A DNA stretch of 64,000 bases from Rhodococcus tibetensis (GTDB taxonomy: Bacteria > Actinomycetota > Actinomycetes > Mycobacteriales > Mycobacteriaceae): contig NZ_JANFQF010000016.1 of assembly GCF_024438035.1 (NCBI RefSeq), forward strand, positions 1 through 64,000. The letters are read 5' to 3'. Under the pieces are notes generated by a model. That model worked only from the letters and a program-made list of their open reading frames with translations, searched no databases and was not told where the DNA came from. Shown piece by piece: positions 37,432-46,514 of the stretch. The translations under genes were made by a program, and so were the position numbers. Position 1 is the first letter of the stretch; every line of letters starts with the position of its first letter.

Positions 37432-38379
37432 ATGCGAGAACAGCTGGTGGGTTCGGGATTCACGGACTGGGACGAAGTCCACGAGGTGGTCGCGGACGCC
37501 TACTTCCCGCACGACCTCCGTCCACTTTCCCGCGACGACGCGGGACGGTCGTCGCTCGAGTCTTCCGAGCTCGGGGCGTCGAGGCTTGCGCGAATCGGAT
37601 TCGGGGCGGCCGTGTCGATAGAGTCCGAGCATCCAGGCGCATACGGCATCAACATCCCCCTGGCCGGCCACATCGTGTCCGTCACCGGCGCCAGGGAGGT
37701 GACCTCGACGCCAGGGTTCGCGACGATCTGCCCACCCGACACCCGCACCGTGATCACCGACTGGAGCAGTTCCTGCGAGATCATCGGTTTCAAGGTGGAC
37801 CGGGACTATCTGCAGCGGGAGATGGACCGCGTACTCGCGAGGCCGGGCCGGCAGTTGCCGCGGCAACTCGATCTGCGGTCCGGCGCCGGAGCCGAGTGGC
37901 TCGGGTTCGTGCGCTCCGTGGCCGACCAGGTGTTGCACAACGGCATCCTCCTGCGGAGCGAACAGGTGTCCCAGCAGCTCTGCGGTGCGCTGACCAGCGC
38001 GCTGGTACTCGCTGCCATGCCGGATGACGAGGCGGGTACGGCGAGTATCCGACCGCGCATCGTCAAACGGGTAGTAGACGCGATCCAACAGGACCCCGCC
38101 CACCCCTGGACCGCGGGTGAATTGGCCGAACTCGTCGACGTGAGTGTCCGCCGAATGCAGCAGGGATTCCGCGAATACGTGGGTATGACGCCGATGGAAT
38201 ACCTCAGCGACGTCCGGCTCGAGCGGGTGCACGCCGACCTGTCCGGAAGCGCTTCTCCGACAACGGTGTCCGACATCTCCTCGCGATGGGGAGTCATGCA
38301 CACCGGCAGATTCGCGGCCGCCTACCGGCGCAAGTACGGGGTGGCGCCGTCCGACACCCTGCGGGGCGGGGAATCCTGA
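37432..38379 (+). CDS. pheR: AraC-family activator, probable PheR
   Basis: 315 aa from ATG 37432, with GGAAG upstream; a GTG at 37411 is possible. N-terminal AraC_binding_2-type sensing domain (about 20-190) and C-terminal double helix-turn-helix (about 215-310; GELAELVDVSVRRMQQGFREYVGMTPMEYLSDVRLERVHADL, then GVMHTGRFAAAYRRKYGVAPSDTLR). Divergent from pheA2, the same arrangement as rhodococcal PheR, which activates phenol genes in response to phenol. Confidence 0.88.
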   Translation: MREQLVGSGFTDWDEVHEVVADAYFPHDLRPLSRDDAGRSSLESSELGASRLARIGFGAAVSIESEHPGAYGINIPLAGHIVSVTGAREVTSTPGFATICPPDTRTVITDWSSSCEIIGFKVDRDYLQREMDRVLARPGRQLPRQLDLRSGAGAEWLGFVRSVADQVLHNGILLRSEQVSQQLCGALTSALVLAAMPDDEAGTASIRPRIVKRVVDAIQQDPAHPWTAGELAELVDVSVRRMQQGFREYVGMTPMEYLSDVRLERVHADLSGSASPTTVSDISSRWGVMHTGRFAAAYRRKYGVAPSDTLRGGES

Positions 38380-38479
38380 CGGTTGCTCGGTTCGTCGGCA
38401 TCTGATTTGCGGCGAACGTGTCGGACCCCCGGGGTAGTGTTTCGTTCATGATATCGACTGGGGGTCGGCGAATAGCCGA

Positions 38480-39919
38480 GTGGCGGAGCAGCTGTCGATG
38501 CTGTCCGCCTCGATCGACGAGCTCCTCGAATGCGACTTGACGACCCTGCGCGATGCCGACGTACTCGAGGCCATGCGGCGACTGGAGCAGTCGCTTCGCC
38601 GCGCCGATGCGGTGTCGCATCGGTTGGTCGTCGAAAGTGTCGAACGTTCGATACCAGCCGCACTCGGATACAGCTCCCCGAACAAGCTTCTCGTCGATGT
38701 ACTCCGCGTGTCCGCCGGAGATGCATCCACCCGTATCGCGGCGGCACGCAGTCTCGGTGTGTGGCATACACTCTCCGGCGATTCGATCAACCCGGCGATG
38801 CCGGAAACAGCTGCAGCCCAACGAGACGGCACCATCGGACCGAGCCATGCGCGCGCAGTGGCAAAGGTGATGCGGAAGATTCCGCACGCAGTCGACAACG
38901 ACGACGTTTCCCACGCCGAGTCGATTCTGGCCCAGTTGGCGCGAACGGGGACACCCGAGGACGTCGAGCAGGCCGGACATCGGATCCTTGCGTACCTCAA
39001 CCCAGACGGAAACCTCGGTGACGACCGTGACCGCAAGCGGAGACGCGGCATCTCGCTGTCTCGCCAAGATTCGGAACTGATGACGAGAATCTCCGGTGAA
39101 CTCGATCCCACCGCGCGAGCGTTGCTCGATCCAATCCTCGCCAGGTGGGCCCGCCCCGGAATGAACAACCCCGACGATCCAGAGTCACCAAGGGGCGACA
39201 GTGAAGACCCCACACTCGATCGCGCAGCACTGGCAGCGGCGGCGGCGCGTGACACCCGCTCGGCAGCCCAGCGCAACCACGACGCGTTCAGTGCCATATT
39301 CCGGGTGCTGCTCGAAACGGGGGTATTCGGCAGGCATCGCGGCCTACCCGTCACCGCGATCATCACGATGACACTGGATCAACTCGAACAGGCTGCCGGC
39401 GGTCTCGCGACGACGGCGAGCGGTGGCCTCCTCCCCCTCGAGGACGCATTGAAGCTTGCCGAGCATGCTCATCCGGTTCTCGTGCTGTTCGACCACTCCG
39501 GTCGTCCTCTGCGTCTCGGTAGACGTCGCCGGCTCGCCAACGCCGATCAAAGGCTTGCGCTGATCGCCGCCGAAGGTGGATGCACCCGACCGGGATGCGC
39601 CGCACCGGCCAGTCTGTGCGCGGTCCACCACGTCACGGACTGGCAGAGAGGCGGCCGGACCGACATCGACAACCTCACCCTCGCATGCGATGCGTGCCAC
39701 GCACAGGTCAACGATGGCTCGGCCGGGTGGAACACCACTTCCACCCGGCCCGAATCAGAGTTTCCGGGCAGGACCGAATGGATCCCACCACCGCAGATCG
39801 ATCCCACACGAACGCCCCGAATCAATCACCGTCACCAGCCCGGTGAGCTGATCGAACATGCGCGGGCGACCGACACACGCCGCCGGTGGCTTCGTCCCAC
39901 AGAGCGGGGTGCTCGCTGA
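38480..39919 (+). CDS. DUF222/HNH endonuclease-domain protein (13E12 repeat family)
   Basis: 479 aa from GTG 38480. Residues about 10-320 are DUF222; about 365-420 form an HNH domain with GGCTRPGCAAPASLCAVHHVTDWQRGGRTDIDNLTLACDACH, the two Cys pairs binding zinc. Such genes are present in many copies in Rhodococcus and Mycobacterium (REP13E12 family). Function unknown; some are thought to be mobile or nuclease-like. It may be recently inserted between the phenol and P450 operons, but no terminal repeats or target duplication were seen. Confidence 0.9.
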   Translation: MAEQLSMLSASIDELLECDLTTLRDADVLEAMRRLEQSLRRADAVSHRLVVESVERSIPAALGYSSPNKLLVDVLRVSAGDASTRIAAARSLGVWHTLSGDSINPAMPETAAAQRDGTIGPSHARAVAKVMRKIPHAVDNDDVSHAESILAQLARTGTPEDVEQAGHRILAYLNPDGNLGDDRDRKRRRGISLSRQDSELMTRISGELDPTARALLDPILARWARPGMNNPDDPESPRGDSEDPTLDRAALAAAAARDTRSAAQRNHDAFSAIFRVLLETGVFGRHRGLPVTAIITMTLDQLEQAAGGLATTASGGLLPLEDALKLAEHAHPVLVLFDHSGRPLRLGRRRRLANADQRLALIAAEGGCTRPGCAAPASLCAVHHVTDWQRGGRTDIDNLTLACDACHAQVNDGSAGWNTTSTRPESEFPGRTEWIPPPQIDPTRTPRINHRHQPGELIEHARATDTRRRWLRPTERGAR

Positions 39920-39928
39920 GGAGAACAG

Positions 39929-41137
39929 TCACCCGCAATCCACCATGAGATGCCGGGGACCACGCAGCACCGGGTTGGGACGATACGGCGGCGGGTCCTT
40001 CACGAGACGCGGGTTCGGCAGTCGGCGGATCAGCTCATTCAGCGCCATTTGACCTTCGAGGCGGGCGAGTGGTGCGCCGAAGCAGCTGTGGATTCCGCTG
40101 CCCAAGCCGAGGTGCTGGTTGTCGGCGCGGTCGGGGATGAACCGATCGGGGTCGGTGAACCGGTCCGGATCCCGATTGGCGGAAGCCAGCGCCAACACGA
40201 TCGGTGAACCCTTCGGCACCGTCACCCCACCGATCTCGATGTCGACGATGGGTGTCCGCTGGGGAATCAGATGGACGGGAGGCTCGAACCGGAGCAACTC
40301 CTCGACCGCCAGAGGCATCAGCTCCGGGTGGCGCTTCAGACGTTCCAGCTCGTCGGGGTTGCGCAGCAGGGTGAGCATTCCGTTGGTGATGAGATTGACG
40401 GTCGTCTCATGGCCCGCGATGAACAGCATGATCGAATTGGTGACCAATTCGAGGGTGTCGAGACCGCCTTCATGGTGGTCGGCCGCCAACCCGGACAACA
40501 TGTCATCACCCGGATTCCCACGGCGCTCCTCGATCAGGCCGGCCATGAACGTGCCCATCTCCAGCTGGGCTTGCTGAGCGGCCTTCATCTTCGAGTCGCT
40601 GTCCGAATCGCGGGTCGGTTCGATGGAGGCCACCAACGCATCCGCCCAGACGTGAAATCGTGGTTCCTCCTCGCGCGGAACACCCAGCAGTCGGCAGATC
40701 ACGGACACCGGGAAGGGGTACGCGAAATCGTCGACAAGATCGATGCGGTCCTTCCCCGCCAGGTTGTCGACGAGGGCGGACACGAGGTCCGCGAGTTCGC
40801 CTCGCATGGAATCGACTCGGCCGGGCATGTGTGGCGGTCCGAACTGCCGCGTCGTCAACCGTCGAAGCCGGTCGTGCTCGGGCGGGTCCATTCGGATGAA
40901 CGCCGGCCCACCGTTGTCGGCCCGATCGGCTCCGGGCATGCCCGCTCTGCGGTTGTGCAAGTCGGAGCTGATTCGCGGATCATGCAGCAGGGCGGCGACG
41001 TCGTAATACCGTCCGACCAGGTAGGAACCGTTGTCCTGCAGCGTGGCCGGCGTCTCCCGCAATTCCTCGTACAGGGGGTACGGGTTCGCTCGATTCGACT
41101 GGTCGGTGATGCGTTCGAGTAACTGCGCACGCGACAT
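39929..41137 (-). CDS. Cytochrome P450
   Basis: 402 aa. I-helix motif AGHETT near residue 242, ExxR in VEELLRFEPP, and the heme loop LGLGSGIHSCFGAPLAR with axial Cys352. A soluble bacterial class I P450. The substrate cannot be told. Cotranscribed with the ferredoxin and reductase upstream (15 bases from the reductase stop), so the operon carries a full electron chain. Confidence 0.94.
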   Translation of the reverse strand: MSRAQLLERITDQSNRANPYPLYEELRETPATLQDNGSYLVGRYYDVAALLHDPRISSDLHNRRAGMPGADRADNGGPAFIRMDPPEHDRLRRLTTRQFGPPHMPGRVDSMRGELADLVSALVDNLAGKDRIDLVDDFAYPFPVSVICRLLGVPREEEPRFHVWADALVASIEPTRDSDSDSKMKAAQQAQLEMGTFMAGLIEERRGNPGDDMLSGLAADHHEGGLDTLELVTNSIMLFIAGHETTVNLITNGMLTLLRNPDELERLKRHPELMPLAVEELLRFEPPVHLIPQRTPIVDIEIGGVTVPKGSPIVLALASANRDPDRFTDPDRFIPDRADNQHLGLGSGIHSCFGAPLARLEGQMALNELIRRLPNPRLVKDPPPYRPNPVLRGPRHLMVDCG

Positions 41138-41152
41138 GCCAAGTCTCCCTGC

Positions 41153-42517
41153 TTACTTCGGTGCCGATACGAACTCGACGTGACGCTCGGTGGGCAGATG
41201 TCCGGTCACCGAGACGGTCGGGCCGTGGCTGAGAACGGCCGGGTCGGGAAGTTCCGACGACCGCACCTCCCACGGGTCCGTTCGATCCATCACGGCGAAG
41301 TCCGGAGGAAAGGCAGCCGCCGATTCGATCAGGCCGCGGTAGAAGTCCAGCCACCGGCCGTGGTTGAACGCGACTGCTGCTGTGAGGCGTCCACGGAAGC
41401 CGTAGGCTGCGACGAATCGGCGATCCTCGACCGAACCCTGGGTGACGACCACCTGATCCGAATAGGTGGGGATGCCGACCGATTTGATGTTGACCCCGAA
41501 CTGGCTGGACCAGAACGCCGGAATGTCGAGATGGGGGCGCCGATGGAGCCCCTCGTGGATCATGTTGTGTGCAGCCACTTCCGCTTGTCCGATGGCGTTG
41601 CCCCAGTGCTCGAGTGCGATCAATTGGTAGTCGTATAACGGATGTGGTTGCCGGGCAATGTCACCGGCGACGAAGACGTTGTCGGTGACGAGACCGTTGA
41701 GGTCGAATGCGCGGCAACCGGCATCACAGGCCACTCCCCGTGGCCCCGCGGCGAGACCGGACCCGGCCAGCCATTCGGTATTCCGGATGCTGCCCTGGGC
41801 GACAACAGCCACATCGACGTCGAGGACTGTTCCGTCCGAGAGGTGTGCCCGGTGGAGTCGGCCCTGTCCATCACCTTCCAATCCCGCAACCGTGACGCCG
41901 CATCGCAGGTCGACACCGTGATCGCGCTGCATGTCGGCCGCGACGGCCGCGACCACCCCGCCGAGGGCCCCGACCAAGGGTGCCGGTCCACGCTCGGTGA
42001 CCGTGACAGCCAACCCGCGCTCGCGGCACACCGAGGCGATCTCCGAACCGGTGAAGCCGGCGCCGATCACCAGCACATGGCGTGGACCTGCAGACAGGCG
42101 TTGGTCGAGCCGACGCGAGTCGTCCAGGGTCCGTACGGTGAAGACGCCGTCGAGGTCGCTTTCTTCCACCTTCGGCCACGGGCGTGCCCGCACCCCTGTT
42201 GTGAGCAGGACCTTGTCGAAGGGAACGCTGTCGCCATCTCCGAGCTCAACCCGGTTATCCTCGAGGTCGAGCGCGGTCGCCGGGACACCGAGCCGCCACT
42301 TGGCATCGAGGTCGGTTCGGGCGGGCAGCGTCGCGTGTTCGGGGGGCATGATCCCCAGCAGCACTGCTTTCGACAGTGGCGGCCGATCGTAGGGTTCGTA
42401 CGGTTCGTCGCCGATCATGGTCAGCGGGCCGTCGAACCCCTGTTGTCGCAATTCGTCCGCTGCCCGCAGTCCGGCGAGCGATGCACCGACGATGACGACC
42501 CGCATGTCACTGCTCAT
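41153..42517 (-). CDS. Ferredoxin reductase (FAD/NADH, P450 redox partner)
   Basis: 454 aa from ATG 42517; an ATG at 42505 is an alternative start. Two nucleotide-binding Rossmann motifs: FAD site VVIVGASLAGLRAADEL and NAD site VLVIGAGFTGSEIASVCRERG; FAD C-terminal site VFVAGDIA. Resembles rubredoxin/putidaredoxin-type reductases with a C-terminal dimer domain. Transfers electrons from NADH to the 3Fe-4S ferredoxin encoded just upstream, whose end it overlaps by 11 bases. Confidence 0.92.
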   Translation of the reverse strand: MSSDMRVVIVGASLAGLRAADELRQQGFDGPLTMIGDEPYEPYDRPPLSKAVLLGIMPPEHATLPARTDLDAKWRLGVPATALDLEDNRVELGDGDSVPFDKVLLTTGVRARPWPKVEESDLDGVFTVRTLDDSRRLDQRLSAGPRHVLVIGAGFTGSEIASVCRERGLAVTVTERGPAPLVGALGGVVAAVAADMQRDHGVDLRCGVTVAGLEGDGQGRLHRAHLSDGTVLDVDVAVVAQGSIRNTEWLAGSGLAAGPRGVACDAGCRAFDLNGLVTDNVFVAGDIARQPHPLYDYQLIALEHWGNAIGQAEVAAHNMIHEGLHRRPHLDIPAFWSSQFGVNIKSVGIPTYSDQVVVTQGSVEDRRFVAAYGFRGRLTAAVAFNHGRWLDFYRGLIESAAAFPPDFAVMDRTDPWEVRSSELPDPAVLSHGPTVSVTGHLPTERHVEFVSAPK

Positions 42518-42725
42518 GTGATCGCGGGCGGATGTCGGTGGTGATGGCCTGCACCGGGCAGGCTGCGGCGGCCTGCGAGACCCGGTCGCGTTCGCCGTCG
42601 TCCGGCCCCGCGTCATAGAGAAGGGACTCCTCGCCGTGCAGTGTGAAGACACGCGGTGCGAGAAATACGCACTGTGCATATCCCTGACACCGATTGAGGT
42701 CGACGACGAGTTTCACGTCCATCAC
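42507..42725 (-). CDS. 3Fe-4S ferredoxin
   Basis: 72 aa. Cluster ligands in NRCQGYAQCVFLAP (CxxxxxC) and AAAACPVQAI; the spacing, with no second Cys in the first group, indicates a [3Fe-4S] cluster typical of P450 partners. Start is ATG 42725 or 42722. First gene of the ferredoxin-reductase-P450 operon. Confidence 0.9.
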   Translation of the reverse strand: MMDVKLVVDLNRCQGYAQCVFLAPRVFTLHGEESLLYDAGPDDGERDRVSQAAAACPVQAITTDIRPRSHEQ

Positions 42726-43041
42726 CCGATCCTGAACAGTTTCGTTTCCGTTGTGTCCACAGGGACAGCGAGGCGCATGGCCACCCGTTCGAACCGGCGA
42801 AACAACCGCCGGTTGCCAGTATCACGGAGCGCACGGTCTGTATGGTTCGAATCCGCTGATCTGGAGTTGTTCAGAACTGCCGCCGCTGTCCCCGGCGACC
42901 CGTGCGGGGCGTACTGCCGAGTAGAACCCGGCGGTAGGAACGGCAGTTACAAGTACTTTCGGCGCTGCTGGATATCACTGTCGGAAAACGACTTTGCCGT
43001 TGACGACGAATCGGCAACGGACCGGCACCGATCGTGATGTG
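42726..43041. other. 316-bp non-coding spacer with promoter of the P450 operon
   Basis: No credible gene on either strand. It holds the minus-strand promoter of the ferredoxin gene and the plus-strand promoter of the ANTAR gene. Small palindromes include AACCGGC / GCCGGTT (42792-42798 and 42808-42814) that could be an operator. Confidence 0.5.
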
Positions 43042-43368
43042 ATGTGCCCACACATGATCGGAAAAACGCCGAGCAGCGACAAACTCAGGGGCGAAAGATT
43101 GACGATTGAAGCTCACCGCGACACCCGCGAAACCCGTCACCTTTCCGCATTGGATGCAGCGATACACATCCTGACCGACGCGCGAGGGACCTCGTACAGC
43201 CCGGACCAAGCATTCGACGAATTACTCGATACCTCGATGCGACATCAGGTGGATATCGGAGACCTGGCGGAAGCGCTTGCCGATCTTGCCGAGGGCGTAG
43301 ACCCGCCCGAGGGGCATCTGCGAGCCCGTGAGGTGGCCGGCCGAGCTTGGGCTTCGATCCTCAACTGA
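43042..43368 (+). CDS. Stand-alone ANTAR-domain protein
   Basis: About 108 aa from ATG 43042; other starts nearby (GTG 43039, ATG 43054) are possible, with no clear ribosome site. The C-terminal 60 residues fit the ANTAR pattern: LDAAIHILTDARGTSYSPDQAFDELLDTSMRHQVDIGDLAEALADLAEG. ANTAR domains bind tandem RNA hairpins and cause antitermination. Here there is no GAF or receiver domain, so input must come from another protein. The stop codon lies in a tandem repeat. Confidence 0.7.
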   Translation: MCPHMIGKTPSSDKLRGERLTIEAHRDTRETRHLSALDAAIHILTDARGTSYSPDQAFDELLDTSMRHQVDIGDLAEALADLAEGVDPPEGHLRAREVAGRAWASILN

Positions 43369-43402
43369 CCAGATCCTCAACTGACCAGATCCTCGACTGA
43401 CC
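43357..43402 (+). repeat. 16-bp tandem repeat over the ANTAR stop codon
   Basis: Unit ATCCTCAACTGACCAG occurs at 43357-43372 and 43373-43388, with a diverged third copy from 43389. The TGA stop (43366-43368) recurs in each unit. Confidence 0.85.
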
Positions 43403-43416
43403 CCGCGTGACGCGCG

Positions 43417-43770
43417 TCAGCCCGAGCATTCGATGCACGTGCGGACCGCGGGAAGCGCGTCGAGCCGGACCTCGGCGATCGGCCGTCCGCACCGGATGCA
43501 GGTGCCGTAGGTTCCGGCATCGAGTCGCGCCAGCGCGGCCGTCAGCTCCTCCACGTCTCGCCGCGCGTCGGCGAGCAGTGCCGACACCTGGGCGCGTTCG
43601 AATGCGATGGTCGACCCCTCCGGGTCGTGTTCGTCGTCGTCCGTAGTGAATTCCGAACCCTCGACGATGGCGGTGAAGCGCCCGCTCAGCGCTGCGAGCC
43701 GCCGCTCGGCGTCGGCCTGTTCGGCCACGATCCGCGCGCGGTGGTCGGGAGTAGAGGGATCGAGCGTCAC
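43417..43770 (-). CDS. TraR/DksA-type zinc-finger protein
   Basis: 117 aa from GTG 43770, which has GGAGGA 7 bases upstream. N-terminal coiled coil (about 15-80: RIVAEQADAERRLAALSGRF, ALLADARRDVEELTAAL) then the C4 zinc finger GTCIRCGRPIAEVRLDALPAVRTCIEC. Binds the RNA polymerase secondary channel in DksA; short actinobacterial versions are uncharacterised stress-linked regulators. Divergent from the lipase gene. Confidence 0.9.
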   Translation of the reverse strand: MTLDPSTPDHRARIVAEQADAERRLAALSGRFTAIVEGSEFTTDDDEHDPEGSTIAFERAQVSALLADARRDVEELTAALARLDAGTYGTCIRCGRPIAEVRLDALPAVRTCIECSG

Positions 43771-43930
43771 GGCATCGTCCTCCGATGGTCGACGGAAGTG
43801 CTGGTGTCGACGGTATAGCGATCGGCCGGCATCCGGGGCGCAGTACGACTCACTGACTGTTCGAGGTGTACGGCCGGCCATCGCGGATGGTGCCGTGGCT
43901 CGGGTCGACGCCGCGTTCTACGGTGAGTCG

Positions 43931-45094
43931 GTGAAGAGTCCCCTGGTACGTATGTCGCGGGCCGCTGCAAGCGTGACCGTCGCTTCCCTGACGATCACCG
44001 GCACGTGCCTCGCAGTCCCTTCGGCGTTTGCGGACGAGGCCGCCAGGTCTCCCGGCGATGTAGTGGACGTGGCTCCGCTCCCGAGCACGTTGTGGATTCC
44101 CGGTGCCGCGGACGCACAGCGCATCACATACTGGTCGATCGGCTCGGACGGTACTCCGGCCCTCAGTACCGGCGCGATGTATGTGCCGCCCGGTGAGGCA
44201 CCTGAAGGGGGCTGGCCGGTGGTGGCGTGGGCGCACGGCACTTCGGGTCTTGCCGACGACTGCGCTCCCTCCCTCGTCGGCCCAGCCCTGCCCGAACGGG
44301 ACTACCCCTACCTCGGGCGCTGGCTCGAGCAGGGTTACGCCGTCGTCTCCACGGACTACGTCGGACTGGGCACGCCCGGGGTAATGCCGTACCTCGACGG
44401 AAAGGTCGAGGCGCACAGCGTCGTCGACTCGGTGAAGGCCGCGCGCACCGTCGACAAGTCCCTGTCGAACAAGTGGGTGGTGGTCGGACAATCCCAGGGC
44501 GGCGGCGCCGCGATCACCACCGCCCGCTACGCCACCGAGTACGGCGGGGAGACGCTGGACTACCGCGGGGCAGTGGGAACGGGCGTGCCCGCGAACATCG
44601 AGCTGGCACTGCTGCCGCTCGGCCCGGGGGTGCCGCCCACGGCGATCCCCGCCGGCCTCACGTCGTACCTGTTCTACATCCTCGCGGGACTGCGATCGGC
44701 GCATCCCGAGATCGGCCTCGACTCCTACCTCACTCCCCTCGGAGCCCACTATGTCAACGCCGCCGAGCAGTTGTGCGTCAGCGAGATGCACGAGGCGGCG
44801 GAGGGTGTTGTCGTCGGTGACCTCTTCGGCAAGCCACTGAACGAAATTCCGGACTTCTACCCGCTACTGGTGGACTACATGGGTGTGCCCACAAGTGGGT
44901 ACGATCGCCCGCTGTTCATCGGGCAGGGGCTCACCGACATCGACGTTCCCGCGCCCTCCGCGTTCTCACTGGTCGCCGCGCTCACTGCTAACGGTGAGCC
45001 GGTCACGTTCAAGGCCTATCCCACCGACCACAGTGGCACACTCATCGATTCGCAGGCCGACACCATCCCGTTCGTTGCGGGGCTGTTCGCCTGA
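43931..45094 (+). CDS. Secreted lipase (LIP family)
   Basis: About 387 aa from GTG 43931 (ATG 43952 is an alternative). Signal peptide up to AFADEA (about residue 37). Serine nucleophile in VVVGQSQGGGAA, HGTSGLADDCAPS near the oxyanion hole, and catalytic His in TDHSGTL. Matches the secretory lipases of the fungal/actinobacterial LIP group, which hydrolyse triacylglycerols. Probably extracellular and single-gene; a short inverted repeat follows. Confidence 0.88.
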   Translation: MKSPLVRMSRAAASVTVASLTITGTCLAVPSAFADEAARSPGDVVDVAPLPSTLWIPGAADAQRITYWSIGSDGTPALSTGAMYVPPGEAPEGGWPVVAWAHGTSGLADDCAPSLVGPALPERDYPYLGRWLEQGYAVVSTDYVGLGTPGVMPYLDGKVEAHSVVDSVKAARTVDKSLSNKWVVVGQSQGGGAAITTARYATEYGGETLDYRGAVGTGVPANIELALLPLGPGVPPTAIPAGLTSYLFYILAGLRSAHPEIGLDSYLTPLGAHYVNAAEQLCVSEMHEAAEGVVVGDLFGKPLNEIPDFYPLLVDYMGVPTSGYDRPLFIGQGLTDIDVPAPSAFSLVAALTANGEPVTFKAYPTDHSGTLIDSQADTIPFVAGLFA

Positions 45095-45111
45095 CCGAGC
45101 CCGACACCGGC

Positions 45112-45132
45112 ACTGTCCAGATTCCGGACAGT
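45112..45132 (+). terminator. Small inverted repeat after lipase
   Basis: ACTGTCC / GGACAGT, 7-bp stem with a 7-base loop, 18 bases after the lipase stop. Could terminate the lipase transcript or serve as an operator for adh. Confidence 0.4.
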
Positions 45133-45191
45133 TGTCTTCCGGGACCCACAAGCACTATGGCGTGGGTCACACTTCGTGGGTACGTTCGGGA

Positions 45192-45326
45192 GTGTGGTGT
45201 GCCCCCTTGCCGAGTCGATGCACCCGCCTGTCGCGTGGATGCTCGAATCGGCCGCGGGGACGTGAGCTCGGGGCCACCGCCTTCGATCTCTACACCCAGA
45301 CCCAAGCCGTCAACATCGCACTCTGA
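45192..45326 (+). CDS. Possible 44-residue upstream ORF before alcohol dehydrogenase
   Basis: GTG 45192 to TGA 45326. The last 17 codons (ending AFDLYTQTQAVNIAL) use G or C at nearly every third position, like real genes here, while the first 20 are less convincing. It ends 23 bases before the adh start. It may be a leader peptide or the remnant of a gene; no family recognised, and no good ribosome site. Confidence 0.3.
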   Translation: MWCAPLPSRCTRLSRGCSNRPRGRELGATAFDLYTQTQAVNIAL

Positions 45327-45349
45327 CCGTCACTCAACGAGGAGAAGAC

Positions 45350-46459
45350 ATGAAGACCAAAGCAGCGGTTCTGTTCGAAACGCACAAGCCGTTCGAAATC
45401 GTGGAACTCGAGCTGGACGGTCCGGGTCCCGGCGAAGTGCTCATCAAGTATGTTGCGGCGGGTCTGTGCCACTCGGACCTGCACCTCACCGACGGCGATC
45501 TGCCGCCGCGTTTCCCCATCGTCGGCGGGCACGAAGGTTCGGGGATCATCGAAGAAGTCGGGCCCGGGGTCACGAAGGTGAAGCCCGGCGACCACGTCGT
45601 CTGTAGCTTCATTCCGAACTGCGGAACGTGTCGCTACTGCGCCACCGGCCGCCAGAACCTGTGTGACATGGGTGCCACCATCCTCGAGGGGTCGATGCCC
45701 GACGGCTCGTTCCGGTTCCACTCGGACAAGCACGATTTCGGCGCCATGTGCATGCTCGGCACGTTCGCGGAGCGGGCCACCATCTCGCAGCACTCGGTGG
45801 TGAAAGTGGACGACTGGCTTCCGCTGGAGACCGCCGTCCTCGTCGGCTGCGGTGTGCCGTCCGGTTGGGGCACCGCCGTGTACGCCGGCGGAGTGCGGGC
45901 CGGTGACACGGTTGTCATCTACGGCATCGGCGGACTCGGCATCAACGCAGTGCAGGGCGCCGTGACCGCGGGCGCCAAGTACATCGTCGTGGTGGATCCG
46001 GTGGCCATGAAGCGGGAGGCCGCACTGAAGTTCGGCGCAACCCACGCGTTCGCGGACGCCGCAACTGCGGCGGAGAAGGTCAACGAACTGACCTGGGGGC
46101 AGGGCGCCGATCAGGCCCTCATTCTGGTGGGGACCGTCGACGAAGAGGTAGTGCAGAACGCGACCGCCGTCATCGGTAAGGGCGGCACCGTGGTCATCAC
46201 CGGCCTCGCCGACCCCGCGAAGCTCACGGTGCACGTGTCGGGAACCGACCTCACCCTGAACCAGAAGACGATCAAAGGCACGTTGTTCGGCTCGGCCAAC
46301 CCGCAGTACGACATTGTCCGCCTACTGCGTCTGTACGACGCTGGTCAGCTCAAGCTCGACGAACTGATCACCACCAAGTACACGCTCGAGCAGGTGAACC
46401 AGGGTTACCAGGATCTGCGGGACGGAAAGAACATCCGCGGCGTCATCGTCCACCAGTAG
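45350..46459 (+). CDS. NDMA-type zinc alcohol dehydrogenase
   Basis: 369 aa with GAGGAG ribosome site. Medium-chain zinc ADH: catalytic zinc motif GLCHSDLHL and GGHEGSG, structural zinc cysteines CGTCRYCATGRQNLC (about 92-106), Rossmann IYGIGGLGINAV. Sequence is like the group described as N,N-dimethyl-4-nitrosoaniline-dependent alcohol dehydrogenases, in which NAD is tightly bound and mycofactocin serves as electron carrier. No mycofactocin genes are in this window. Oxidises primary alcohols. Confidence 0.88.
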   Translation: MKTKAAVLFETHKPFEIVELELDGPGPGEVLIKYVAAGLCHSDLHLTDGDLPPRFPIVGGHEGSGIIEEVGPGVTKVKPGDHVVCSFIPNCGTCRYCATGRQNLCDMGATILEGSMPDGSFRFHSDKHDFGAMCMLGTFAERATISQHSVVKVDDWLPLETAVLVGCGVPSGWGTAVYAGGVRAGDTVVIYGIGGLGINAVQGAVTAGAKYIVVVDPVAMKREAALKFGATHAFADAATAAEKVNELTWGQGADQALILVGTVDEEVVQNATAVIGKGGTVVITGLADPAKLTVHVSGTDLTLNQKTIKGTLFGSANPQYDIVRLLRLYDAGQLKLDELITTKYTLEQVNQGYQDLRDGKNIRGVIVHQ

Positions 46460-46474
46460 GCGCCTCCGGCGCTC

Positions 46475-46514
46475 GTGCGCGGTTGACGAGTTCAGAGACT
46501 CGCTAACCGCGCAC
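46475..46514. terminator. Bidirectional hairpin between adh and LLM gene
   Basis: GTGCGCGGTT / AACCGCGCAC plus inner CGAGT / ACTCG. It covers the stop of the convergent LLM gene (46503-46505) and lies 15 bases after the adh stop. Confidence 0.75.

Noticed and set aside
38480-39919. DUF222/HNH gene as part of a mobile element
   Set aside because: No transposase, terminal repeat, target duplication or change in base composition seen around it.
42726-43041. Small genes in the spacer upstream of the ferredoxin
   Set aside because: Frames there lack ribosome sites and have poor codon use; treated as a control region.
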